A stretch of DNA of 10,998 nucleotides, from positions 9,766-20,763 of the forward strand of contig SSBO01000047.1 of assembly GCA_005281725.1 (NCBI GenBank), in the 5' to 3' direction. The stretch's first letter is position 1. Every line of letters starts with the position of its first letter. The notes below the pieces were generated by a model. That model was not told the DNA's origin and made no database searches. It worked only from the letters and a program-made list of their open reading frames with translations. Positions 1 through 8,627 of this stretch are shown in pieces. The position numbers were made by a program, and so were the translations under genes. This stretch comes from Wuchereria bancrofti. Lineage: Eukaryota > Nematoda > Chromadorea > Rhabditida > Onchocercidae.

Positions 1-261
1 TATAATAAAATCATTAAACATTTATTTCAATTTCTTTCTCTTTTTTATTAATCAAAAAAAAATTGCTTTTTTGAACTAAAACTTCCTAGTTAATTTTTTA
101 TGCTGAAAGATGAAATAAAAATTCTTTTTTTCGCAAATTTTAGGAAAAACCAAAAATCTATTAAAATATAATTGCAAAATGTTAGCTTATTTTTATGTTA
201 AAAAATCTTTCTTTCTTTCTTTTTTTTAATATTATAATTTGAATTATTACAAATTTTGCAG

Positions 262-522
262 CAAATAAATTACATATCATCATCACCATCACAATTACAA
301 CAACAACTACCACCACCACTATCATCATCACAACAACAACAACAGCTCTCATCATCTTCACTTAGTCAACGTCCATCGATAACGGATTCTATAACTACAC
401 CTTTGGATTCACTGTCATCTAAAACGAATGATTTTGAAACATATCGTGTAAATTCCTATCAAAGCTACAATGATACAACATATAATGATACATTAATAAG
501 CAAATGTAACTTTCAGGAACAG
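262..522 (+). CDS. Internal exon A of an unrecognised Ser/Gln-rich protein gene (copy 1)
   Basis: This is an internal coding exon of 261 bases (87 codons), phase 0 at both ends. It follows an acceptor in T-rich sequence ending TTTTGCAG (AG at 260-261) and ends CAG before a GTATAG donor at 523. There is no ATG start; the frame opens only because splicing joins it to an upstream exon outside the window. Residues 6-36 are low complexity with runs SSS, QQQ, PPP, SSS, QQQQQ and SSSS. Residues 37-87 are more complex and rich in Ser, Thr, Asn, Asp and Tyr, with one Cys at 82. No domain, signal peptide or membrane segment is visible. The composition suggests a disordered linker of a larger protein, and I cannot name the family. 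Exon B follows after a 682-base intron in the same frame. Strand and splice sites are well supported; function is unknown. Confidence 0.8.
278..358 (+). repeat. Degenerate CAN trinucleotide repeat inside exon A
   Basis: About 80 bases are built mostly from CAT, CAC and CAA triplets. They are read in the exon frame as TCA (Ser), CAA (Gln) and CCA (Pro), giving the homopolymeric amino acid runs. Interrupted triplet repeats of this kind often vary in length between individuals. The second copy is at 1819-1899 and shows the same length. Confidence 0.8.
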
Positions 523-1204
523 GTATAGTATATGTATAATTCATTATAGCAGTAATTCATTAAATTACTAACAATTTATATATTTTTTTATTATTATATT
601 TAATTTTTATATTTATTATATTTAATTCATTATATTTAGTTTTCCTATTATATTTAATCAATATACTGTATTTATTATGTTTGACTATATTTTATTATGT
701 TTAATTGCAATTAATTTCTTATATATTACAATTTATCGTACTTACTTTATAATTAATTCTAACAAATTTTTGGTCAAAACAATTTTATTCTTTCTTTTTT
801 TCTTCAAACTATTTTATTTATTATATATTTAACAAAAAAAATAAGTAAATAAAATTTTTTGTTTGAATTTTTAAAACTAGCGTCTTTTTGGTAATATATT
901 TCATCATATGAAATTTATATAATATCACATGTAAAATTAGTAAAAAATATTAAATAAAAACAATTTTAACATTGTTTGTTGCGCTTTAAAAAAACCAAAA
1001 ATAAAAAATGCATGAATATATTCTTTGTCACTTTTACTTCTTTTGCTTTTTAATTAATTTGTGTAATATATTAGCATGTGATTTGGAAATCATTTTACTT
1101 TAATAATTTTTTCCATTTTTAATATTTAAATTTAAAAAAAAGACTTTGAAAATTTTTCTATTGTATAATTTTAAATTTGTCATTACTTTTTTCCTTTTTT
1201 TTAG
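523..1204 (+). other. Intron between exons A and B (copy 1)
   Basis: The intron begins GTATAG after the CAG end of exon A and ends in a T-rich tract plus TTTTAG at 1204. It is 682 bases, very AT-rich, and stops occur in all frames. A 7-bp hairpin near 900-916 is the only structure noted. No second gene is visible in it. Copy 2 spans 2064-2745, and copy 3 lacks the 5' part. Confidence 0.75.
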
Positions 1205-1369
1205 GAACCATTATTATCAACGACAAATAAAATATCAGTAGGCTCATTATGAATTGGCATAAGTCCAACACGTCCAAAACATGGTCGGGCGGCAATGGGT
1301 CAGGCAAGCGGTAAAGTCACTTCATTAAGTGGCTTATCAACAGGTGGACATACCTTAGAAGAAATACAA
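1205..1369 (+). CDS. Internal exon B with an in-frame TGA at codon 16 (copy 1)
   Basis: This exon has 165 bases (55 codons), phase 0 at both ends. It is flanked by a long T-tract acceptor (AG at 1203-1204) and a GTATAA donor at 1370. Read in phase with exon A it encodes 15 residues, then TGA at 1250-1252, then 39 more open codons that run to the donor. The second part is coding-like: Gly, Ser, Thr, Pro, Lys and Arg, including SPTRPKHGR and GKVTSLSGL. The other two frames hit stops early on one side or the other. The exon is therefore well formed except for one stop codon. Possible explanations are a sequence error or minor allele (TGG to TGA is one change), a decaying gene, a true C-terminus with an untranslated remainder, or recoding. 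The family is not recognised. All three copies share the TGA, but they are the same assembled sequence and not independent support. Confidence 0.7.
1250..1252 (+). other. In-frame TGA within exon B
   Basis: The codon lies between Leu15 and Ile17 of the exon, with 39 open codons after it up to the splice donor. The same codon is at 2791-2793 and 3849-3851. Excising it as a 26-base intron (GT at 1238, AG at 1263) would be too short and would shift the frame. Confidence 0.8.
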
Positions 1370-1540
1370 GTATAATGATGCATTTTCATTAATTGCAATT
1401 CAATCATTGTATTTTTTAATCAATTTTATTTCTTCATGAAAATTTTTTTTCATTTTTTCTTTGTTGTTTTTATCATTTTTTTCCAAAAAAAAGTGAAAAA
1501 AGGAGCTAAAATTTTATTTATTTAACATTACTGGCAAAGT

Positions 1541-1541
1541 N
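1541..1541. other. Single-N contig joint 1
   Basis: One ambiguous base separates two contigs. The 1540 bases to its left are repeated directly to its right. Some scaffolders write one N when the estimated gap is negative but the contigs were not merged, which fits this pattern. Confidence 0.9.
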
Positions 1542-1802
1542 TATAATAAAATCATTAAACATTTATTTCAATTTCTTTCTCTTTTTTATTAATCAAAAAA
1601 AAATTGCTTTTTTGAACTAAAACTTCCTAGTTAATTTTTTATGCTGAAAGATGAAATAAAAATTCTTTTTTTCGCAAATTTTAGGAAAAACCAAAAATCT
1701 ATTAAAATATAATTGCAAAATGTTAGCTTATTTTTATGTTAAAAAATCTTTCTTTCTTTCTTTTTTTTAATATTATAATTTGAATTATTACAAATTTTGC
1801 AG

Positions 1803-2063
1803 CAAATAAATTACATATCATCATCACCATCACAATTACAACAACAACTACCACCACCACTATCATCATCACAACAACAACAACAGCTCTCATCATCTTC
1901 ACTTAGTCAACGTCCATCGATAACGGATTCTATAACTACACCTTTGGATTCACTGTCATCTAAAACGAATGATTTTGAAACATATCGTGTAAATTCCTAT
2001 CAAAGCTACAATGATACAACATATAATGATACATTAATAAGCAAATGTAACTTTCAGGAACAG
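1803..2063 (+). CDS. Internal exon A, copy 2
   Basis: This copy matches 262-522, including the acceptor (AG at 1801-1802) and the GTATAG donor at 2064. It almost certainly represents the same locus as copy 1 and should not be counted as a second exon or gene. It lies on the contig that also carries exon B at 2746-2910. Confidence 0.8.
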
Positions 2064-2210
2064 GTATAGTATATGTATAATTCATTATAGCAGTAATTCA
2101 TTAAATTACTAACAATTTATATATTTTTTTATTATTATATTTAATTTTTATATTTATTATATTTAATTCATTATATTTAGTTTTCCTATTATATTTAATC
2201 AATATACTGT

Positions 2211-3267
2211 ATTTATTATGTTTGACTATATTTTATTATGTTTAATTGCAATTAATTTCTTATATATTACAATTTATCGTACTTACTTTATAATTAATTC
2301 TAACAAATTTTTGGTCAAAACAATTTTATTCTTTCTTTTTTTCTTCAAACTATTTTATTTATTATATATTTAACAAAAAAAATAAGTAAATAAAATTTTT
2401 TGTTTGAATTTTTAAAACTAGCGTCTTTTTGGTAATATATTTCATCATATGAAATTTATATAATATCACATGTAAAATTAGTAAAAAATATTAAATAAAA
2501 ACAATTTTAACATTGTTTGTTGCGCTTTAAAAAAACCAAAAATAAAAAATGCATGAATATATTCTTTGTCACTTTTACTTCTTTTGCTTTTTAATTAATT
2601 TGTGTAATATATTAGCATGTGATTTGGAAATCATTTTACTTTAATAATTTTTTCCATTTTTAATATTTAAATTTAAAAAAAAGACTTTGAAAATTTTTCT
2701 ATTGTATAATTTTAAATTTGTCATTACTTTTTTCCTTTTTTTTAGGAACCATTATTATCAACGACAAATAAAATATCAGTAGGCTCATTATGAATTGGCA
2801 TAAGTCCAACACGTCCAAAACATGGTCGGGCGGCAATGGGTCAGGCAAGCGGTAAAGTCACTTCATTAAGTGGCTTATCAACAGGTGGACATACCTTAGA
2901 AGAAATACAAGTATAATGATGCATTTTCATTAATTGCAATTCAATCATTGTATTTTTTAATCAATTTTATTTCTTCATGAAAATTTTTTTTCATTTTTTC
3001 TTTGTTGTTTTTATCATTTTTTTCCAAAAAAAAGTGAAAAAAGGAGCTAAAATTTTATTTATTTAACATTACTGGCAAAGTCTCAAATTCCATTAAAAAA
3101 AAAATTCCCTCTTTTTCCTTGATTTAATAGCTACGATATTTCTTGATATAAAATTTAATCAGTTATATTTTGTAAATACATGAATAATTTTTGTATTTTT
3201 GTAATTATTAACAAATTTCAAATAATTAATAATAATTATTTTGAGCATTTCCGCCATAAACAAATCA
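2211..3267. repeat. Contig-overlap duplicate (matches 3269-4325)
   Basis: The last 1057 bases of the second contig are repeated right of the N at 3268 with a constant offset of 1058. The overlap carries the 3' part of the intron, exon B and downstream intron sequence. Exon A lies outside it. Confidence 0.93.
2746..2910 (+). CDS. Internal exon B, copy 2, with in-frame TGA
   Basis: This copy matches 1205-1369, with the TGA at 2791-2793, the acceptor AG at 2744-2745 and the donor GTATAA at 2911. It is inferred to be the same locus as the other two copies. Confidence 0.7.
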
Positions 3268-3268
3268 N
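3268..3268. other. Single-N contig joint 2
   Basis: A single N lies between the second and third contigs, with an unmerged overlap of 1057 bases. An 83-codon open frame spanning 3180-3431 crosses this N and is chimeric, so it is not a gene. Confidence 0.9.
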
Positions 3269-4325
3269 ATTTATTATGTTTGACTATATTTTATTATGTT
3301 TAATTGCAATTAATTTCTTATATATTACAATTTATCGTACTTACTTTATAATTAATTCTAACAAATTTTTGGTCAAAACAATTTTATTCTTTCTTTTTTT
3401 CTTCAAACTATTTTATTTATTATATATTTAACAAAAAAAATAAGTAAATAAAATTTTTTGTTTGAATTTTTAAAACTAGCGTCTTTTTGGTAATATATTT
3501 CATCATATGAAATTTATATAATATCACATGTAAAATTAGTAAAAAATATTAAATAAAAACAATTTTAACATTGTTTGTTGCGCTTTAAAAAAACCAAAAA
3601 TAAAAAATGCATGAATATATTCTTTGTCACTTTTACTTCTTTTGCTTTTTAATTAATTTGTGTAATATATTAGCATGTGATTTGGAAATCATTTTACTTT
3701 AATAATTTTTTCCATTTTTAATATTTAAATTTAAAAAAAAGACTTTGAAAATTTTTCTATTGTATAATTTTAAATTTGTCATTACTTTTTTCCTTTTTTT
3801 TAGGAACCATTATTATCAACGACAAATAAAATATCAGTAGGCTCATTATGAATTGGCATAAGTCCAACACGTCCAAAACATGGTCGGGCGGCAATGGGTC
3901 AGGCAAGCGGTAAAGTCACTTCATTAAGTGGCTTATCAACAGGTGGACATACCTTAGAAGAAATACAAGTATAATGATGCATTTTCATTAATTGCAATTC
4001 AATCATTGTATTTTTTAATCAATTTTATTTCTTCATGAAAATTTTTTTTCATTTTTTCTTTGTTGTTTTTATCATTTTTTTCCAAAAAAAAGTGAAAAAA
4101 GGAGCTAAAATTTTATTTATTTAACATTACTGGCAAAGTCTCAAATTCCATTAAAAAAAAAATTCCCTCTTTTTCCTTGATTTAATAGCTACGATATTTC
4201 TTGATATAAAATTTAATCAGTTATATTTTGTAAATACATGAATAATTTTTGTATTTTTGTAATTATTAACAAATTTCAAATAATTAATAATAATTATTTT
4301 GAGCATTTCCGCCATAAACAAATCA
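3269..4325. repeat. Contig-overlap duplicate of 2211-3267 (third copy of part of 1-1540)
   Basis: This is the start of the third contig. Bases 3269-4139 are the third occurrence of 670-1540, and 4140-4325 repeat 3082-3267. New sequence starts at 4326. Confidence 0.93.
3804..3968 (+). CDS. Internal exon B, copy 3, with in-frame TGA
   Basis: This is the third occurrence of exon B, with the acceptor AG at 3802-3803, TGA at 3849-3851 and donor GTATAA at 3969. It lies on the contig with the longest downstream sequence, so it is the copy to use when looking for the next exon. I could not find a convincing next exon up to about 10 kb. The following intron may be very long, the gene may end here at the TGA, or the scaffold order may be wrong. 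Confidence 0.7.
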
Positions 4326-4344
4326 TATTAGTACTGCTAAATTT

Positions 4345-4360
4345 TGCTAATTAATTAGCA
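4345..4360. repeat. 16-bp perfect palindrome
   Basis: TGCTAATTAATTAGCA reads the same on both strands. Its core, TAATTAATTA, contains two overlapping TAATTA half-sites of the type homeodomain proteins commonly bind. A regulatory role is only a possibility, since such sites arise by chance in AT-rich DNA. Confidence 0.6.
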
Positions 4361-4768
4361 CAAATATTCTCGATAAATATTAATTTGAATTACCACTGCA
4401 CGATGACCTTTTAATTCGTTTATTATTTCAATTAATTTTGATCATATTGAATATTTCAAATAATTGTAAATATTTTCGTAAATTGTTATCTATGCTTAAT
4501 TTTTGTGCAAAAAAACTATTATTATCCTTTATTTTTCATCTATATTTAGCTAATTTTGAATAAATGCTAATAAAATGTTTGATATTATAGTATTTTACGA
4601 ATTTTTTTTGAACAAAACAAATGTCAAAACAATAAACACATATACATATAGTTGCAAAAATTTGAGCAATTATATTTCAACAAATTAGTCATAAAAATTT
4701 TTAAATGTAAAAAAATGCATTTCCATCTAAAATTTAAAATTCATATTGAATTAAAACGAAATATTTAA

Positions 4769-4950
4769 GAATTTAAGAATAAATTAACGCTACCAAATAA
4801 AAAAAAGAAAAACGAAAGTTAGTTATTGAATTAATAATCGTTGATGTTTGTTTAAAAAAAGTTTTAAATTAAAAAGAAGAAACTGATGAAAAATTTAGTT
4901 GAAATATTTCAAAAATGATATAATGTGATAAATCTTTTCATAAATAATAT
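4769..4950. repeat. Contig-overlap duplicate (matches 4952-5133)
   Basis: This is a 182-base terminal overlap left of the N at 4951. It is repeated immediately to the right with a constant offset of 183. Confidence 0.92.
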
Positions 4951-4951
4951 N
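4951..4951. other. Single-N contig joint 3
   Basis: A single N lies between contigs that share a 182-base unmerged overlap. Confidence 0.9.
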
Positions 4952-5133
4952 GAATTTAAGAATAAATTAACGCTACCAAATAAAAAAAAGAAAAACGAAA
5001 GTTAGTTATTGAATTAATAATCGTTGATGTTTGTTTAAAAAAAGTTTTAAATTAAAAAGAAGAAACTGATGAAAAATTTAGTTGAAATATTTCAAAAATG
5101 ATATAATGTGATAAATCTTTTCATAAATAATAT
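4952..5133. repeat. Contig-overlap duplicate of 4769-4950
   Basis: This is the start of the fourth contig, with the same sequence as the end of the preceding contig. Confidence 0.92.
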
Positions 5134-5410
5134 TTTTTGTTTAATCATTTCAGTCACAAAGAAAGGGAAAAAAGAAAAAATAGCTATAAACAGCAAATGG
5201 TTTATTCAAAATATTTTTCTTCTTTATGATATATTTATCTCTCAGAATTTGTTTTTCAGATATAATTAATGAGTAAGGAGAGGGAGGAAAAGAGGAAACA
5301 TAACTTCAAAATTTTTTATCATATTATACGAGCGGTACATGCATAAAATTCAAATTACTCATGGGAATTCGACAAACAAATGAATTTGAATGCAATGTCT
5401 CGGTATTCTC

Positions 5411-5434
5411 ACAGAGAGAGAGAAGGAGAGAGAG
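5411..5434 (+). repeat. GA microsatellite
   Basis: An interrupted (GA)n run includes AGAGAGAGAGAAGGAGAGAG. It keeps several frames open locally, which explains the overlapping small ORFs here. Confidence 0.85.
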
Positions 5435-5505
5435 TTACCCCAAAGACAATTAACCACCATATATTCTCGTATTCTTTTGCATATTTTATTGATAATAATC
5501 ATATT

Positions 5506-5550
5506 GGAAAAAAAACTAAACCAAATTATCGTTTGGTTTTGTTTGTTTCC
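5506..5550 (+). repeat. Imperfect hairpin, about 20-bp stem with 6-nt loop
   Basis: The arm 5513-5525 pairs with 5532-5544 (13 positions, one T-T mismatch) around the loop TTATCG. Pairing resumes outside a small internal loop, with 5506-5510 against 5546-5550. The short loop and short stem make a processed small RNA uncertain, and it may simply be a local inverted repeat. Confidence 0.45.
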
Positions 5551-6023
5551 TTATTTTTCTAGCTTTTTCCTTTTTTATTGGTTTCAATGAATAATTGTTC
5601 ATTTTAAAGTTATCAAATTAATTAAATTTTTTACTTATTTTTGCTTACTTTTAATTAATTTAAAATCAGTAGCATATTTTTATGGTTTTATGGTGTACAT
5701 TTCTAACTGTTTTTACAAAATCTTTTGCATACCTAAAAAAATAATAATTGATATCGTTAAATGGTTACATGTCGAGCAGAAAGAACGAATTACTCATTTT
5801 TGCTTACCTTTTAATTAATAGTTACAAGGTAAATTATTTCATCTCAACTAATTACAATTAAGTTATAACTTTTTTCATTAGCATCTTTATCACTTAAAAA
5901 CATTTAAACTTTTTGGCAATAATATAATTTTTTAATAACTAATCAAAATAAATGTAAGGAAGCTTTTCTTTTAATGATAATTAAAAAAAGTTGAAAATTT
6001 ACTTACGTTCTATAAACTACAAT

Positions 6024-6037
6024 ATCAATCGATTGAT
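6024..6037. repeat. 14-bp perfect palindrome
   Basis: ATCAATCGATTGAT is self-complementary, with ATCGAT at its centre. No associated gene or site is recognised. Confidence 0.55.
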
Positions 6038-6108
6038 GAATATTTTTGCTTTTCATTTTTCTGAAATTTAATTTTTCCCATTTTTTTTCAAATCTTTTAG
6101 TGATATAT

Positions 6109-6124
6109 TATATATGCATATATA
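6109..6124. repeat. 16-bp palindrome of alternating TA with GC centre
   Basis: TATATATGCATATATA is self-complementary, with ATGCAT at its centre. It probably reflects simple TA repeat composition. Confidence 0.55.
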
Positions 6125-6930
6125 CCTTAAGATTGATCTTTTTGCTGGCATATAGCTATTATGGTCAAATAAATATAATGTAATAAAAAATTGTTTTTGA
6201 AAAACACCAATAAATAATTTTTTATTTTAAAAAGTATTTGTAATATTCAAAAATTATCGTACAAAAAAAGATAAAAAACTGAATAATATTTAATTGTTTG
6301 TAAGAACTGCTCGAGAATTTATGGTATTTTTTTAATGAAAATTGAAGAAAACAGAAATTTACTTTGGTTTTAATTTACATTATAGTTTTTCATATATATT
6401 GAAAATATTAAATTTCTCAAAAAAAAAAAAAACACATATATTTGATTCAATGAAGCATCCATCCATTCTTCATGCTAATAATATATATTGTAATTTTTCA
6501 CTCAATTTACTTGATAATGAAGCATTAGTTTTCTTTATCCAATTAATATTATTTCCCTTTCTCTTAAAAAACAGAACAAAATTGTTTTTGAATTAACCTT
6601 AGAAAGCAATTTCTTTTTTTAATTGTCTGTATTATTTTATTCATTCTTTTTTTTTCATTTCCATAGTTCAAATTTATCAAATGTAATCTATCAACTATTT
6701 AATAGTAATTATATTACGTCGAATTTAAATTGAATTAAACCAATCATTTATTACTTATTTCCTATTTACATTCTTTTTTTCCTTTTTTTGTTTTCAATAA
6801 AAATGAATTAAAATTTTCTAAGTCTTTTGGCTTTTTTTAAATATTAAAATTTAATATAAAATGTTGTTGTATATTATTGACATTAAAAAAAGAAAAAGAA
6901 AAAAATTTAACGATAAATTAGTAGCATTTA

Positions 6931-6980
6931 TCTTCCTCTCTCTTTTTCTGTTCCCCACCTTCTCTCTCTCTTCTTTTTTC
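6931..6980. repeat. Pyrimidine (CT) tract
   Basis: Only 2 of 50 bases are purines on the + strand (6950 and 6957), with CTCTCTCT runs. It could act as a GAGA-type element on the minus strand or as a polypyrimidine tract, but no AG acceptor with a following exon is present. Confidence 0.75.
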
Positions 6981-7904
6981 GCTATTCAAAATTACTAAGT
7001 TGAAAAGCAAAAAAGAAAGTAAAACTTACTTTATTTACCGACTATTTGTTCGATAAATTCTTGCAAAAATGAATAAAAATATAAAGTTTTTTATTATTAA
7101 AAAAAAAGAAAAAGTGATGAATAGTTTTTTTAAACATAGTTATACAATTTAATGTTAAATAATGAATGTCACGGCAGCACACCAATTATTTTTATCGCTT
7201 ACATATTATATTTTAAAATTGAAAGAGAGAATTTAAAATTTTTTAAAAGTGCTAGAAAATTTTAAAGGAATGTGTCAACTTCTAGCATTCGTTCTTTACT
7301 TTTTTTAAATTTTGTAAAAACACGGAATTTTTGTTTATTTATTTTTCAATAGTTTTCAAAAATAATTTTAAAACATTTTTTGTTTTTTTCGAAAAAAAAT
7401 TCATTAATGAGATAAAAATTTTTGATGAGATAAGAAATTTATCAATCTATCATTAAAGATATAAATAGTTGTACGAGTAATTTTAGCATGATAAAAAAAG
7501 AATTACTGAACCGCGGATTATATGTTAGAAATTGATATTTTATTATGATTCAATAACAATGAGATAAACAGGTGTTGTTCAATGATTAAGCACAATAAAG
7601 TGAACAGGTAGCAGTAGTTGCTTGAAGCTATATTTAACTGAAGTAAAGTTTAAGTTTATTTTTCTTTCAAGATTATTTAATAACCTTGTCATACTAATTT
7701 TGCTAACAATTTTCTACAAATAGTATTAGAATAAGTAAAATTTAATGGTTAAAATTATTTGCAAACATAATTTGAAAAAGAAAAATGAAAAATTCTTTAA
7801 AAAAGCAAAAAAAAACTAAAATATCTAGACTAAACGGTTAGTTATTATAGCTTCTAATAAATGATTAAATAATTAACGATTACTGATTTTTATGATAATG
7901 AAAA

Positions 7905-7966
7905 TGATTATATTTAGACAAATAATACTGACGTTAAAATCAGTATTAATTGTTTAAATATAATTA
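7905..7966 (+). ncRNA. Candidate miRNA-precursor-like hairpin (copy 1)
   Basis: Arm 7905-7931 pairs with arm 7940-7966 around an 8-nt loop (CGTTAAAA). Of 27 positions, 24 are Watson-Crick, two are G-U on the + strand (7917/7954 and 7906/7965) and one is an A-A mismatch (7922/7949). On the minus strand the two wobbles become C-A mismatches, so a + strand transcript folds better. The size, about 62 nt, is within the range of animal pre-miRNAs, but the stem is AT-rich and pairing stops at the base, with no extended lower stem. I do not recognise a known mature miRNA. A short palindromic mobile-element remnant is the alternative. Confidence 0.4.
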
Positions 7967-8270
7967 GGAATTGATTTTGTTAATTAAATGTGTCAAATTT
8001 AAGATTAAAAAAACTTCAAAAAAAAAAATTAAATTTCCTAGTGAATTAATTTTTATAATATATATTTCATATATAACATTTATGAACTTTTTTTAATTTC
8101 TAAAAATTTATGATTCTTTAAATAAAAATACTTTATCAGTTCATTTATTATCATATCATTCTTCTTCATCTTTTCATGCTAAACTGCATAAAAGCTTTAA
8201 AAAAAGGGAAACGAAACGTTCAGCTTGGCTCTCTTTCTCATTCTCTCTTATTATTCTTTTTTTAATTTTT

Positions 8271-8300
8271 CCATTTTTTCCCATTTTTTCCAATTTTTTT
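8271..8300 (+). repeat. Short tandem repeat, 10-base unit x3
   Basis: Two identical CCATTTTTTC units (8271-8280 and 8281-8290) are followed by a degenerate third, CAATTTTTTT. The array is repeated at 9263-9292 because of the contig overlap. Confidence 0.65.
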
Positions 8301-8626
8301 GAAATAAAAGGATGAATTAAATTTTAGTATTCTTAAATTGATATTAAAGCAGATATCAATGCTAACAAAAAAAATACAATTTTTCATTTCATAATTAAAT
8401 TATATAGCACAAATGTAAAATGACATTTAAAAATATAAAAAAACTGTCTCCATAGCAGAAAAGCGCAATAAGTATTGCAGAATATGAATTTTCTTTCTTT
8501 TTTTAAAAAAAAAAGGAATGGAAAAGTTCTTTATATTTTATTTTTATATATTATAATTTTTATCTTACAGTTTTTTAATCTATTTTACAAGTTTTTAAAC
8601 TCATAAATTAATTGTTATTTATCATA

Positions 8627-8627
8627 N
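8627..8627. other. Single-N contig joint 4
   Basis: A single N lies between contigs sharing a 991-base unmerged overlap. Confidence 0.9.

Larger units (their letters stand above)
1..1540. repeat. Contig-overlap duplicate, copy 1 (matches 1542-3081)
   Basis: This whole segment is repeated at 1542-3081 with a constant offset of 1541, including homopolymer runs, both exons and the intron between them. The right edge is the single N at 1541. The left edge of the window coincides exactly with the first base of the second copy, so base 1 is probably a contig start. I infer an unmerged assembly overlap rather than a genomic tandem duplication. Bases 670-1540 occur a third time at 3269-4139. Confidence 0.93.
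1542..3081. repeat. Contig-overlap duplicate, copy 2 of 1-1540
   Basis: This is the same sequence as 1-1540 at a constant offset of 1541. Here the contig continues 186 bases further, to 3267, so the first contig is wholly contained in this one. Confidence 0.93.
3969..4950. other. AT-rich non-coding stretch downstream of exon B
   Basis: It starts as intron at the GTATAA donor. I see no exon with a good acceptor and donor on either strand. The contents are poly-A and poly-T runs, the 16-bp palindrome at 4345-4360 and, at its right end, the 182-base overlap segment. Confidence 0.6.
5134..7635. other. Long AT-rich stretch without a supported gene
   Basis: No exon with credible splice sites and coding composition is visible on either strand. 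Open frames at 5380-5562, 5390-5590 and 6342-6596 run through poly-A or poly-T sequence or microsatellites, and the last lacks an ATG. The stretch holds a GA microsatellite, a CT tract, several palindromes (6024-6037, 6109-6124, 7383-7398) and imperfect hairpins. It could be intron or intergenic DNA. Confidence 0.6.
7636..8626. repeat. Contig-overlap duplicate (matches 8628-9618)
   Basis: This is a 991-base terminal overlap left of the N at 8627, repeated directly to the right with a constant offset of 992. No exon is visible in it. It holds the strong hairpin at 7905-7966, a smaller hairpin at 8337-8360, and a CT-rich tract with three 10-base units at 8271-8300. Confidence 0.93.

Noticed and set aside
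256..528. A free-standing 90-codon ORF
   Set aside because: It starts at TTG inside the intron end and runs into the donor. The real unit is the spliced exon 262-522. The same applies at 1797-2069.
1238..1263. A tiny intron that would remove the TGA in exon B
   Set aside because: It would be 26 bases, below the usual minimum for animal introns, and would shift the reading frame.
3180..3431. An 83-codon ORF beginning at ATG
   Set aside because: It crosses the N at 3268 and joins two overlapping contigs, so the frame is an assembly chimera made of AT-rich non-coding sequence.
5380..5590. Two overlapping ORFs of 60 and 66 codons
   Set aside because: They owe their length to the GA microsatellite, which lacks stops in several frames. 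A third frame from ATG at 5361 is also open through it. No splice sites or recognisable protein.
6182..6226. 11-bp inverted repeat enclosing a small hairpin
   Set aside because: The arms are runs of A and T, expected by chance at this composition.
6342..6596. An 84-codon open frame
   Set aside because: It begins at TTG, includes a poly-A run read as Lys, and has no flanking splice signals. An internal ATG gives about 50 codons of Leu/Phe/Asn-rich sequence typical of AT-rich noise.
7250..7287. 8-bp inverted repeat TGCTAGAA/TTCTAGCA with a 22-base spacer
   Set aside because: The stem is short and the spacer is unpaired. Outward extension is not better than expected in AT-rich DNA.
7923..7930. 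TAATACTG, the seed-containing start of the miR-8/200/236 family
   Set aside because: It sits at the loop-proximal end of the 5' arm, while that family has its mature strand on the 3' arm, and downstream bases do not match. Treated as chance.
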